A program made the position numbers and the translations under genes. Positions 17,461-27,618 of a stretch of 33,121 nt of DNA are shown here, in pieces. The stretch is taken from the NCBI GenBank assembly GCA_023488865.1, contig JAMDDG010000342.1, positions 1 through 33,121 on the forward strand, read 5' to 3'. A model generated the notes under the pieces. The model had not been told where the DNA came from. It did no database searches and saw only the letters and a program-made list of their open reading frames with translations. Numbering within the stretch: position 1 is the first letter of the stretch; each line of letters opens with the position of its first letter. This DNA comes from Bacteroidota bacterium. GTDB lineage: Bacteria; Bacteroidota; Bacteroidia; Bacteroidales; Prolixibacteraceae.

Positions 17461-18893
17461 TTTTCACTCTTCTCTTTCTTCTGGTGCATCATTTGTGCAA
17501 CAGAAGCAATCTCAATAAAAGAGGTGCCGCCCCCGACCCCAAAGTTGCCCCCAACATAAACTACCGTATCTTTTTCGGCGATGAAGCCTCTGTCAACAAG
17601 GTCAAGCAGAGAGGTTTCCACTAATTTGTGCTTGTTCTTTTTTACCACAATTTCACTGGCGAAGACGCCATAGGAGAGCGCCAGTTCCCTTTTTACTTTT
17701 CCTGTATGGCATTTGGCATAGACCGGACTTGGGCTTCTGAATGCAGAGATATAACGGGCTATCTTCCCAGTCAGCGTGTCGGTAATGATGGCAGAAACTT
17801 TCAGTTCGTTGGCCGACATCACAGCGGCTTCTGCCAAAAAAGCGGAGACTTCCCCCTCTAATCGGGGAACCGGCAAATCATTTCTCTTGTCTTTATTCGA
17901 TTCGACCTCGATGGCAACCCGGGTCATCAGTCGTACAGCTTCGACAGGATACTGTCCATAAGCAGTTTCACCCGAAAGCATGATGGCGTCGGTGCGGTCG
18001 TAGATGGCCGTTGCCACATCGCTTACTTCGGCGCGGGTAGGCCGTGGATTGGTGATCATCGAATGGAGCATTTGCGTAGCTATGATCACCGGCTTTTTTC
18101 GTTCCACACATTTTCTGATCAGCTTGCGCTGAATGGCCGGGATCTTCTCGGCAGGAATTTCAATTCCCAGGTCTCCGCGGGCAACCATAATTCCATAAGC
18201 ATAGTCGAGAATTTCATCAATATTTTTGACGCCGTCGGTATTCTCAATTTTGGCAATAATTTTTATTTTGCTGTTTTCTTCATCCAAAATTTGCTGAACT
18301 GCAAGCACGTCTTCTTTGTTCCTCACAAATGAGTGGGCAATAAAATCAAGGTCGTTCGCAGCCGCCCATCTGATAAACTGACGGTCTTTTTCAGTAAGGG
18401 AGGGGAGGTCCAATGATAATCCGGGAACATTGATGCTTTTCCTGTTTTTGATGAACCCATCGTTTCCAATTATAGCAATCAGCCGGTCATCGGTTTTCTC
18501 CACGATAGTCAGTTCCAACTCTCCGTCGTCAATCAGCACGGAACTTCCTACCGGGATATCGCGTGCAAAATTGGGGTAGTCGACCACGAGCAATCCCTCT
18601 CCCGATGGTTCGTCACCCCCTTTGATCGCAATCCGCTCCCCTTTGCTGATTTTAATGGGTTCTACGATATTTTTGGTGCGTATTTCAGGACCTTTGGTAT
18701 CCACCAGGATCGCCAGACAGTCGCAAACCGATCTCACATTGTTGATGATCTGCATGGCCGACTCAGGGGTCTGGTGGGCCGTGTTGATCCTGACCACATT
18801 CATCCCGGCCTCCATGAGGGAGGATAAAAATTCAGCGGAACATTTCTTATCCGATATGGTGGCAACAATTTTGGTATGTTTTGTTCTGTTCAT
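17457..18893 (-). CDS. pyk: Pyruvate kinase
   Basis: MNRTKHTKIVATISDKKCSAEFLSSLMEAGMNVVRINTAH...DTKGPEIRT...IMVARGDLGIEIPAEKIPAIQRKLI...TQMLHSMITNPRPTRAEVSDVATAIYDRTDAIMLSGETAYG. Confidence 0.96.
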   Translation of the reverse strand: MNRTKHTKIVATISDKKCSAEFLSSLMEAGMNVVRINTAHQTPESAMQIINNVRSVCDCLAILVDTKGPEIRTKNIVEPIKISKGERIAIKGGDEPSGEGLLVVDYPNFARDIPVGSSVLIDDGELELTIVEKTDDRLIAIIGNDGFIKNRKSINVPGLSLDLPSLTEKDRQFIRWAAANDLDFIAHSFVRNKEDVLAVQQILDEENSKIKIIAKIENTDGVKNIDEILDYAYGIMVARGDLGIEIPAEKIPAIQRKLIRKCVERKKPVIIATQMLHSMITNPRPTRAEVSDVATAIYDRTDAIMLSGETAYGQYPVEAVRLMTRVAIEVESNKDKRNDLPVPRLEGEVSAFLAEAAVMSANELKVSAIITDTLTGKIARYISAFRSPSPVYAKCHTGKVKRELALSYGVFASEIVVKKNKHKLVETSLLDLVDRGFIAEKDTVVYVGGNFGVGGGTSFIEIASVAQMMHQKKEKSEK

Positions 18894-18959
18894 TTTTGGT
18901 GTGTAAGAAAAATATTCAGGACTTCGTTCAAAATGCAGGGAAGCCAATACCGTTAAAGC

Positions 18960-19388
18960 TTAACCGAGGTCTGGTTTTAAAAAGCTCTCTATTCCAAGCC
19001 GGTAAGAATCGAGGGAGAATCCCATGATGCTACCTTTGCAGACTGGTCCGATTAAAGATTCGTGCCGAAAAGACTCGCGGGTCAGAATATTGGAGATGTG
19101 GACTTCAACTACCGGTGTTGTGACAGCAGAAATAGCATCCCTGATGGCAATGGAGGTGTGAGTATAAGCTCCTGCATTAATTACAATCCCATCGGCCGAG
19201 AAACCCACTTTTTGGATAAAGGAGACGATCTCCCCTTCAATATTCGACTGGAAATAATCCAGTTCAATTTGCGGAAAGTGGGGCTTTATTTTTTCGAACC
19301 ACGCTTCGAATGAAGTGTCGCCGTAAATTCCCTTCTCGCGCTTGCCCAATAAATTGAGGTTTGGTCCGTTGATGATGCTGATCTTCAT
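18960..19388 (-). CDS. aroQ: Type II 3-dehydroquinate dehydratase
   Basis: MKISIINGPNLNLLGKREKGIYGDTSFE...QSNIEGEIVSFIQ...GIVINAGAYTHTSIAIRDAI...VEVHISNILTRESFRHESLI. Confidence 0.95.
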   Translation of the reverse strand: MKISIINGPNLNLLGKREKGIYGDTSFEAWFEKIKPHFPQIELDYFQSNIEGEIVSFIQKVGFSADGIVINAGAYTHTSIAIRDAISAVTTPVVEVHISNILTRESFRHESLIGPVCKGSIMGFSLDSYRLGIESFLKPDLG

Positions 19389-19589
19389 ACTTGTTTGTTT
19401 TTTGATGTCAAGATTGCCCTCTGGTTGTTTTGGATGAAAAACTTAACGAAATTCGGAAAAATAATCGAGTGTGTCTAAATAATTGATCTATTTAATTTAA
19501 TGCATCGGTCTATATGTCCTGTTAACCAGGTGAAATGAATGCGTTCGACTTCCGGTTTGAAATACTTATGTTTATTCGAAAAGGGGTAT

Positions 19590-20462
19590 CTTTGGGCTGG
19601 GCATTGTTCCTTTTCTTAATCAGGGAGTTTCAACAATTTCCTCCGGCAAATTCGGACCCCTCAACCAGGTTTGCGCCGGCGTTAACATCCACTTTAACAC
19701 CGGTCACGAAAAAGATTTAGACCTGATGCCAGGATTATCGGGCCAACCACATCCGGGGTACCGATCCCATTTATCGAATCGTTTGTGGCTTCGGGTGTAC
19801 TGGAATATCTGGATGCAATGAGTGTCCCTCCCTACCGCAATTACGCCAAGTCGCCCGAAACGGCTATCGAAGATTACAATAAGTTGCGCACATTGATTGA
19901 TCGCTATGCACCTGCCGGGAAAAAGGGGATGCCCATAATCAGCAGTGAATGGGGCTATTCCTCCGCCACCAAGGGCGTTTCGCAGGAGGTACAGGCTGCC
20001 AGCGGCGTCAGGATGCAATTGTCCAATCTGCTTTATGGAATACCGGTTTCCATCTGGTATGACTGGAAAAACGACGGTGATGATCCTGCCGATCATGAAT
20101 CAAACTTTGGCACTGTCACTTCCAATTTGGAGCCAAAACCAGTGTATGCCGCGATTCAGTTGATGAACAAACAGTTAAAAGGTTTCACATTGGTACGTCG
20201 GATTGAACTTAAAAACGGAAACGACTTTGTACTGCTATTCAAAAATAAGGAAAATAAATATAAGATTAGCGCATGGACCGCGGATTCCGCCCATTCTGTC
20301 CTGTTAGATAACAATATGCCAAAAATCAAGCGTGTAGCTGCCATAGATGGAAATGGTAATGTTTTGAAATTGAGGGCAGAACGGGGTAGGCTTTCTTTGG
20401 ATTTGAAAGCGTTGCCACAATATATTTCCATTGGCCTCTTTCCTGACAAATTTGGAAAATAA
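19590..20462 (+). pseudogene. Secreted/cellulase-like glycoside hydrolase pseudogene with internal deletion
   Basis: One frame gives ISSGKFGPLNQVCAGVNIHFNTGHEKDLDLM, a glycosidase N-terminal region; another frame immediately afterwards gives RIIGPTTSGVPIPFIESFVASGVLEYLDAMSVPPYRNYAKSPETAIEDYNKLRTLIDRYAPAGKKGMPIISSEWGYSS..., the C-terminal half with a catalytic-like SSEWG. The junction is near 19726-19733. Confidence 0.7.
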
Positions 20463-20612
20463 GTAAGTTGAAATCGCAACCCAACAAATAAAACTGTAAA
20501 TTGCTGTAAATTAATTAAGTATTTGTTATTTAAACGAGATAAAGTATTGGTTATTGAGCTGTTTTGCAACTGTTACCCAAACAAAATTGACCATTATTTG
20601 TTTAAATCAAAA

Positions 20613-21521
20613 ATGAAGGTTATGAACTGGGCAGAAAGCAAAAAAAAGGCTATGAAATTTTTGAGATTGGAAAAATCCCTTTCCCAAAATTCTGTTAGTG
20701 CTTATTTGAATGACATAAACAAGTTGATTTCTTTTTTAGAAGAAAACTATCCGACTGTTACGCCAGAAACGGTAAAATTAGCCCTGCTCAGAAAATTTGT
20801 CGAATGGATGAATGACAAGGGGGTGAGTCCAAGAACGCAAGCCCGGACGATCTCCGGGATCAAATCGTTCTACAAATTTCTTCTGATTGAGGAGGTTGTA
20901 GAGAATGATCCAACTACGCTTTTGGAATCTCCCAAGATTGGGCGAAAGTTGCCGGATGTCCTTACCGACAGAGAGATCAACCTGTTGATCGACTCCATTG
21001 ATTTGAATAAACCTGAAGGGCTCCGGAACAAAGCCATTCTTGAAACACTTTACAGTTGCGGGCTGAGGGTATCTGAATTAGTCAATCTGCGTCTGTCGAA
21101 CCTGCATTTCGAACAGGAATTCATTAAAATTGCCGGGAAGGGAGAGAAAGAACGATTGGTCCCCATCAGTAAACGGGCCATCGACGACATTAGAAAATAC
21201 ATAGTAAACTACCGCAGAAAATTAAAAATTGATAAACTGAGCGAAAATATCCTGTTTCTCAACCGCAGGGGACGAAAATTGAGCAGGGTAATGATTTTCA
21301 CTATTATCAAAAACCTGGCAGAAAAAATAAAGCTTGAAAAAAGCATCAGTCCACATACTTTCAGGCACTCGTTTGCCTCAGCGCTGGTGAAGGGAGGGGC
21401 CGATCTTCGGGCTGTTCAGGAAATGTTGGGGCATGAGTCTATCCTTACGACCGAAATCTATACTCACTTGGATAAAGAATTTCTGAAGGAAACGGTTAAC
21501 AAGTTTCACCCAAGGTCATAA
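20613..21521 (+). CDS. xerD: Site-specific tyrosine recombinase XerD
   Basis: Core SAM-like domain plus catalytic residues: LYSCGLRVSELVNL, ISPHTFRHSFASALVKGGADLRAVQEMLGHESILTTEIYTHL. ATG 20613 (MKVMNW) preferred over the track start. Confidence 0.93.
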   Translation: MKVMNWAESKKKAMKFLRLEKSLSQNSVSAYLNDINKLISFLEENYPTVTPETVKLALLRKFVEWMNDKGVSPRTQARTISGIKSFYKFLLIEEVVENDPTTLLESPKIGRKLPDVLTDREINLLIDSIDLNKPEGLRNKAILETLYSCGLRVSELVNLRLSNLHFEQEFIKIAGKGEKERLVPISKRAIDDIRKYIVNYRRKLKIDKLSENILFLNRRGRKLSRVMIFTIIKNLAEKIKLEKSISPHTFRHSFASALVKGGADLRAVQEMLGHESILTTEIYTHLDKEFLKETVNKFHPRS

Positions 21522-21553
21522 TTTTAAAGTATAGATTTGATACCCGGCAATTT

Positions 21554-21590
21554 ACAGAAAGGGCGTTGATTCATTCGACGCCCTTTCTGT
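21554..21590. terminator. Strong hairpin downstream of xerD
   Basis: acagaaagggcgt (21554-21566) / acgccctttctgt (21578-21590): 13-bp stem, 11-nt loop; no long T tract. Confidence 0.5.
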
Positions 21591-21720
21591 TGCTGATGAA
21601 TATAAAAAACATTAATTCATCGTTAAGTTTTTCCCCGCTTATCGCTGTTCTGGAAGTCAGCGTTTTTTTTTACATAGCTTTGCAATCAAGTTTTTTATAA
21701 ATAAACTAATCTTCAATAAA

Positions 21721-23016
21721 GTGGATCAGCAAGCAATCACATTGAATGAGGTGATTCAAAAGAGCAACCCCTCCATTTTTGAATTACTCTCCGAAAGAGG
21801 TAAAAATATTTTCTTTCCAAAATTAGGGATCTTAGCACAGTCGGCACAGGCGAAAGGCAAAGATATAAATGCTACCATTGGGGAAGCCGTTGAAGATAAC
21901 GGGCATCCGATGCACCTGTCTGAATTCAATCAATTGATCAACCTTCCGGATACCGCTGTTTTCCCCTATGCACCCAGTTTTGGAAAACCTGATCTGAGAA
22001 ATAGCTGGAAATCTTTTATTTATAAGAAAAATCCTTCATTGGGCGAATCGCCGATTAGTTTGCCTATTGCAACCAATGGCATTACGCACGGCATAAGCAT
22101 ATCTGCATACCTTTTTGTAGATGAAGGAGATACAGTAATAATCCCAGATCTATACTGGGAAAATTATTCCCTCATCTTTGAGAATAGCTATTTGGGTAAA
22201 ATTGATAATTTCCCGCTTTTCCACAAGGGGGGCTTCAATCATGCTGCCATGGCAGCGAAGATGGAGCAATCCACCGGTAAAATCATCCTGTTACTTAATT
22301 TCCCGAACAATCCATCCGGCTATACCCCTTTGGAAAGTGAGATCGGGAAAATTGTTGATTTGATAAAAATTCAGGCTGAAAAAGGTAAAAAAGTGGTCGT
22401 TTTGATTGACGATGCCTATTTTGGACTGGTTTACGAAAAAAACGTTTTCACAGAATCCATCTTTACCAGATTGGCCACACTCAACGAAAACGTGCTGGCA
22501 GTCAAGCTGGATGGTGCAACCAAAGAGGATTATGTGTGGGGCTTCAGGGTCGGGTTCATCACTTTTGGTGTAAAGAATGGCACTCAGGCCGTTTATGAAG
22601 CATTGGAAAATAAAACTGCGGGCGCTGTTCGTGGTAACATTTCCAATATCAGTCATCTTTCGCAGTCGCTTTTGCAAAAAGTGTATGCTGCTGAAAATTA
22701 TGACAAAAGCAAAGAAGAAAAGTTCAAGATCCTGCATTCCAGGTATGAGAAGATCAAACAAGTATTGTTGGATCCAAAATATAGCCGCTATTTTTCAGCC
22801 TTGCCCTTTAATTCGGGATATTTTATGTGCATTGAATTGAAGGATGGACTGAAGGCAGAGGAGGTAAGGAAGATCTTGCTGGAAAAATACAGTACGGGTG
22901 TTATTGTCTTCGGTAATTTGATAAGGATTGCATTCTCTGCAGTACCGGAAGCGAAGATCGAACAGTTGTTCGAGAACATTCACCTGGCCTGTCAGGACTA
23001 TTTGGATAAAAAATAA
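21721..23016 (+). CDS. Class I/II PLP-dependent aminotransferase
   Basis: LLLNFPNNPSGYTPLESEIGKI, VVLIDDAYFGLVYE, KLDGATKEDYVWGFRVGFI (PLP Lys). GTG start; TAGCTTTG motif at 21675-21682. Confidence 0.88.
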   Translation: MDQQAITLNEVIQKSNPSIFELLSERGKNIFFPKLGILAQSAQAKGKDINATIGEAVEDNGHPMHLSEFNQLINLPDTAVFPYAPSFGKPDLRNSWKSFIYKKNPSLGESPISLPIATNGITHGISISAYLFVDEGDTVIIPDLYWENYSLIFENSYLGKIDNFPLFHKGGFNHAAMAAKMEQSTGKIILLLNFPNNPSGYTPLESEIGKIVDLIKIQAEKGKKVVVLIDDAYFGLVYEKNVFTESIFTRLATLNENVLAVKLDGATKEDYVWGFRVGFITFGVKNGTQAVYEALENKTAGAVRGNISNISHLSQSLLQKVYAAENYDKSKEEKFKILHSRYEKIKQVLLDPKYSRYFSALPFNSGYFMCIELKDGLKAEEVRKILLEKYSTGVIVFGNLIRIAFSAVPEAKIEQLFENIHLACQDYLDKK

Positions 23017-23072
23017 TTTCAGGTTAGCTGAAATCGATAGATAGATTAGATTCATTAAATAAATGCAGATTC

Positions 23073-24860
23073 ATGACAAAAAATCAAAAATTAATCCGGT
23101 GGGTGAATGAATGGGCTGAACTTTGTCAGCCCGAAAATGTATATTGGTGTGATGGTTCAGAAGAAGAGAACGATCGCCTGATGGCTGAAATGGTGGCTTC
23201 AGGGATGGCAGTAAAGCTCGACGACAAGAAACGTCCAAACAGTTATTATTTTCAGTCAGATCCAAGTGATGTTGCACGTGTAGAAAATAGAACTTTTATC
23301 TGTTCAGAGAAGCAGGAAGATGCCGGCCCTACCAACAACTGGGCTGCTCCTGCAGAAATGAAGGCCACACTTAAAGGCCTTTTCAAAGGCTCAATGAAAG
23401 GTCGTACCATGTACGTTATTCCTTTCAGCATGGGTCCGCTGGGTTCAGATATCGCACATATCGGTATCGAATTGACAGACTCCCCGTATGTAGTTGTCAA
23501 TATGAAAGTAATGACCCGGATGGGTAAAGCCGTTTTGGACGTACTTGGTGACAACGACTTCGTTCCTTGTATCCACTCAGTTGGTGCGCCACTTCAACCC
23601 GGACAAAAAGATGTCAAATGGCCTTGTGCGCCGATTGACCAAAAATATATTACCCACTTCCCCGAAACCAAAGAAATTATTGCATACGGTAGCGGATACG
23701 GCGGCAACGCGCTGTTGGGCAAAAAATGTTTTGCACTTCGCATTGCCTCTACTATGGCTAAGGAGCAAGGCTGGCTGGCTGAGCACATGTTGATCATGGG
23801 TATTACCAATCCTAAGGGAGTAAAAAAATACATCGCGGCAGCATTTCCAAGCGCTTGCGGTAAAACCAACCTTGCCATGCTGATCCCGACTATTCCGGGC
23901 TGGAAAGTTGAGACAGTAGGTGATGACATTGCCTGGATGAAATTTGGCAAAGACGGACAATTGTATGCAATCAATCCGGAAGCCGGTTTCTTTGGCGTTG
24001 CTCCCGGAACTTCCATGGATACCAATCCTAATGCCATGCTTTCGGCTAGCGCCGGAACCATCTTTACCAATACCGCGCTAACCCCTGATGGCGACATCTG
24101 GTGGGAAGGAATTGGAACGGAGGCCCCAGAAGGAACGATCACCTGGACCAACGAAGTGTACGATAAAGCATCCGGGAAACCGGCGGCACACCCAAATGCA
24201 CGCTTTACTGCACCTGCATTTCAGTGCCCTAGTATCGACCCTGCATGGGAAGATCCCAAAGGAGTTCCGATTTCGGCCATTCTTTTCGGCGGACGCCGTC
24301 CAAGTACCGTACCATTGGTTTACCAAGCCATGAGCTGGAAACACGGTACCTTTATGGGTTCGGTAGTGGGTTCTGAAGTAACTGCTGCAGCTATCGGTCT
24401 GAAGGCCGGTGTGCGCAGGGATCCATTCGCTATGCTTCCTTTCTGCGGTTACCACATGGGTGACTATTTTGGCCATTGGTTGACAATCGGCAAGAATGCA
24501 CCAAAACCGGAAGCATTGCCAAAAATTTTCAACGTAAACTGGTTCCGTAAAGACAAAAATGGCAAATTTTTGTGGCCTGGTTATGGCGATAACATGCGCG
24601 TTCTTGCATGGATTTTCGGAAGATGCGAAGGCACTGCTGCTGCCACTGAAACCGCAATCGGATTTGTTCCAACAGTGGATAGCATTGACATCAGTGGACT
24701 GAATGTCACCAAAGAAGATATCGCCGAATTGGTCAAGGTGGACAAAGCACTCTGGAAAGACGAACTGGAGCTGATCAAAGAGCAGCAAGCTGAGCTGGAT
24801 GGCAGATTACCAAAAGAGTTGAAACTTCAGGTAGAAGAACTAGAAGCAAGATTGGGATAA
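23073..24860 (+). CDS. pckG: Phosphoenolpyruvate carboxykinase (GTP)
   Basis: [75 protein letters not shown]...NWFRKD. Confidence 0.96.
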   Translation: MTKNQKLIRWVNEWAELCQPENVYWCDGSEEENDRLMAEMVASGMAVKLDDKKRPNSYYFQSDPSDVARVENRTFICSEKQEDAGPTNNWAAPAEMKATLKGLFKGSMKGRTMYVIPFSMGPLGSDIAHIGIELTDSPYVVVNMKVMTRMGKAVLDVLGDNDFVPCIHSVGAPLQPGQKDVKWPCAPIDQKYITHFPETKEIIAYGSGYGGNALLGKKCFALRIASTMAKEQGWLAEHMLIMGITNPKGVKKYIAAAFPSACGKTNLAMLIPTIPGWKVETVGDDIAWMKFGKDGQLYAINPEAGFFGVAPGTSMDTNPNAMLSASAGTIFTNTALTPDGDIWWEGIGTEAPEGTITWTNEVYDKASGKPAAHPNARFTAPAFQCPSIDPAWEDPKGVPISAILFGGRRPSTVPLVYQAMSWKHGTFMGSVVGSEVTAAAIGLKAGVRRDPFAMLPFCGYHMGDYFGHWLTIGKNAPKPEALPKIFNVNWFRKDKNGKFLWPGYGDNMRVLAWIFGRCEGTAAATETAIGFVPTVDSIDISGLNVTKEDIAELVKVDKALWKDELELIKEQQAELDGRLPKELKLQVEELEARLG

Positions 24861-24881
24861 TCATCCTACTGATATAGAATG

Positions 24882-24910
24882 AAAAACGCCTCAGAGATGG
24901 GGCGTTTTTT
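24882..24910 (+). terminator. Rho-independent terminator after pckG
   Basis: aaaaacgcc-tcagagatg-gggcgtttttt: GC stem followed by a T tract. Confidence 0.8.
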
Positions 24911-25035
24911 ATTTTATGTCATTATACCCACTCTATTTTTCCGGATCCATATCGCCAATTTTTCCGGGTTTTTCGGTTTTGAAATGAACAGGGAAAAAAT
25001 TATAACTTTAGGTCAAACAAACACAACTACCAATC

Positions 25036-26418
25036 ATGACACAATCAAAATTTGATCGTAGAAAGTTCTTGAACAATTCAGTTGCGATAGGTGCATTTTC
25101 ATTAGTAGGTGGAAATGCTTTTGGACATGGCTTCAGCGCTCCGCTCTCCGCAGAAAAGGATGTATATCTGGAGCCGAAGAAGAAATTACCTGTTTATGGC
25201 AGGTTTGATGTAATTGTTGTAGGTGGCGGGCCTGCCGGTTGGGCAGCAGCGCTTGCAAGTGCAAGAAATGGGGCTAAGACACTTATCATCGAACGGTTCC
25301 CGTTCTTTGGCGGTACCGCAACCGCTTCGCTGATGTTAAATATTGTGGGTTACCGGAATCAGGTAAAACCGGATAGCTTGCAAACCAGTAAGGGAATTGC
25401 CGAAGAGTTGATCCTCCGGCTGAAAGGAATAAACGGACTTGGAATTTCGACCAGTTATGAGTCTGCTGAACAATATCCAACCACGAAAGGGAAAATGAAT
25501 TATAGCTATCCGCTCGACGGAGAAAAGACAAAATACATGCTGACAAAAATGCTTTATGATGAAGGAGTGAATATCCTCTTTCATACCATCTTTGTCGATT
25601 CTATCATGGAAGGGGATAATATCATTGGTGTTGTTGTTGAAAACAAATCAGGAAGACAGGCCATATTCGGGAAAGTAATTATTGACGCCAGCGGTGATGC
25701 CGACGTGGCACACAGGGCAGGAGTCCCTTATTGGCAGGCGGCTATCGGGAAAGACAAATACCTGAAAAACTGCCTGATGTACAAAGTCAGAATAGACCCA
25801 AAGAATGCAGACAAACTTAAAGGGGTCATTGCCAACAACGACAAACTATACTGGGGACCGGCTTCTGATACCGATTGTATCAATGCGGATGACCTTACCA
25901 AAGGTGAAATTCAGACCAGACTGGAGGTATTTGACCATTTCAAAAAAGCGCAGGAAAACGCCGCACCTCTGCTGGATGATGCGTACATTACCGAAACAGC
26001 CTCTATGCTGGGAATCAGGCAAACACGTTTTATTAAGGGACTATATCAAATAAGTAATGAGGATGTGCTTGAAGGGAAGAGATTTGATGATTCGATAGCA
26101 ATGTCTGCCCAGCCTATTATAAGTTATTACGGATACAGACGTTTCCTGGAGCATACGGGTTATGAAATCCCGTACAGATGTATGTTGCCCCAGAAAGTGG
26201 AAGGATTATTAGTGACAGGCAGATGTATGTCTACCGACCAACAAGCGTATGAGTCCTGGAGGGCCATGGCCCCTGTAATGTGTTTGGGAGAAGCGGCCGG
26301 AACTTCAGCTGCACTCTGCGTTAAAACAAAGAAATTGCCTAAGGAGGTCGATGTTGAAATGCTTAGGGCACAACTCGTAAGGCAGGGTGCAGAAATAGGC
26401 CAGAACAATAAAAAATAA
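25036..26418 (+). CDS. Tat-exported FAD-dependent oxidoreductase
   Basis: Twin-Arg signal (DRRKFLNNSVAIGAFSLVGG), dinucleotide-binding VIVVGGGPAGWAAALASARNGAKTLIIER, C-terminal GRCMSTDQQAYESWRAMAPVMCLGEAAGTSAAL. Confidence 0.88.
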   Translation: MTQSKFDRRKFLNNSVAIGAFSLVGGNAFGHGFSAPLSAEKDVYLEPKKKLPVYGRFDVIVVGGGPAGWAAALASARNGAKTLIIERFPFFGGTATASLMLNIVGYRNQVKPDSLQTSKGIAEELILRLKGINGLGISTSYESAEQYPTTKGKMNYSYPLDGEKTKYMLTKMLYDEGVNILFHTIFVDSIMEGDNIIGVVVENKSGRQAIFGKVIIDASGDADVAHRAGVPYWQAAIGKDKYLKNCLMYKVRIDPKNADKLKGVIANNDKLYWGPASDTDCINADDLTKGEIQTRLEVFDHFKKAQENAAPLLDDAYITETASMLGIRQTRFIKGLYQISNEDVLEGKRFDDSIAMSAQPIISYYGYRRFLEHTGYEIPYRCMLPQKVEGLLVTGRCMSTDQQAYESWRAMAPVMCLGEAAGTSAALCVKTKKLPKEVDVEMLRAQLVRQGAEIGQNNKK

Positions 26419-26434
26419 CCCCTTGAGGTCTTAG

Positions 26435-27589
26435 ATGATGAGTAGAGCTGTATTATCAATGATTGTATTATCGATCCTATTGTCAGGAAACAAGCGTATT
26501 GACAACAATGAACGTCTGTTTTTTAACAGCTCTTTTCGACCAACAGAGGCTTACAAATCATCCAAAATTCCGATCCATTTTAAGGATTCAATCCCTGATG
26601 ATACGCTGACCCTCTACTTTTCTGATGCCAACTTACCGGTCGCTTTTAGCAGAAATATTTCGACAGCTGTCTGCTACGACAGCCTGTGCCGTCGCGCCAA
26701 TATTACCCTCTATTGGGAAGTATTCGGGAAATACCTTGGTTACTCAATTCCCCGGGGTGATGAGTTAACCAAAAAAGAACATGTTCCTTTCTCGGATAGC
26801 GATTATGCCAGGCTCAACGAAGTTTTGAGCGATTCCTTGTCGGCGCTTAAGTACTTTACCTTGGATAAAATCATCCCTGTAAAACCAATCGCCGGGAAAG
26901 CTGACGCCATTTCTGGAGCTACTGTCCCCAATCTCGAACCGTGGATCGTTCCCGCCGCAGCTTATACCTCCTTCACGCTCTGGAAAATTACCTATGGAGC
27001 AACCCGTGACAGTATCGTCGTTTATACGAAGAAGAATTTGCTTATTAATAAATTAATATTCAATGCGTTGCGAAATTGGGATCCTTATAACCAGATAAAA
27101 GCGCTTCAATGGATTGGCGAAACAAACATTCCACATGATCCATTTATAGAACCTGCACTAAACATCCTTCACAGCGGGAACTTTTATACTTCGAGGCAAG
27201 CGCTGAAGTTCTTAAAGAAATGCACCCTGAGTACGGAGTTTCTGCAAATGGAGATGATTAAGTTGTTTGAGAAGGAAGATTTCAGAATTAAGAACGCAGT
27301 CATTGAGTATATCAGTTCTGCAAATAAACTAACAAAACCTGTTGCTGTCGAGATGTTTAGGCTCCTTAAAGACGATGATTATTATTTGGTCAACGTAATG
27401 CTTACCCTGCTTACGAAAAGGTATCAGCCCGATTATGCGGATCAGCTTTATCTCAGCCGGCTATTGAAAAGCAAAAATAAAAATGTATCGAACCGGGTTT
27501 ACAGCTATTTGAGCAATATCCCGGATCAATCGCACGATATAGCCAGGCTACTTAACCGCTATCGAAAAAAAATTTTTGACCAAAATTAA
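26435..27589 (+). CDS. Exported protein with FMN-binding-domain-like flavinylation motif (DAISGAT) and C-terminal HEAT-like helices
   Basis: N-terminal signal-like hydrophobic stretch; DAISGAT at 26903-26923 matches the DxxSGAT covalent-FMN motif; helical C-terminal half. Confidence 0.6.
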   Translation: MMSRAVLSMIVLSILLSGNKRIDNNERLFFNSSFRPTEAYKSSKIPIHFKDSIPDDTLTLYFSDANLPVAFSRNISTAVCYDSLCRRANITLYWEVFGKYLGYSIPRGDELTKKEHVPFSDSDYARLNEVLSDSLSALKYFTLDKIIPVKPIAGKADAISGATVPNLEPWIVPAAAYTSFTLWKITYGATRDSIVVYTKKNLLINKLIFNALRNWDPYNQIKALQWIGETNIPHDPFIEPALNILHSGNFYTSRQALKFLKKCTLSTEFLQMEMIKLFEKEDFRIKNAVIEYISSANKLTKPVAVEMFRLLKDDDYYLVNVMLTLLTKRYQPDYADQLYLSRLLKSKNKNVSNRVYSYLSNIPDQSHDIARLLNRYRKKIFDQN

Positions 27590-27618
27590 ATAAACAGTTA
27601 CTTAAAGTTTCCTTCTGA

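Noticed and set aside
20613-21521. Tyrosine recombinase as integrase of the defence island
   Set aside because: Sequence reads as housekeeping XerD and it lies about 6.5 kb from the cassette, among core genes.
23594-24151. 185-aa and 236-aa antisense ORFs over pckG
   Set aside because: Complement the conserved PEPCK coding frame; no independent start/promoter or motif evidence.
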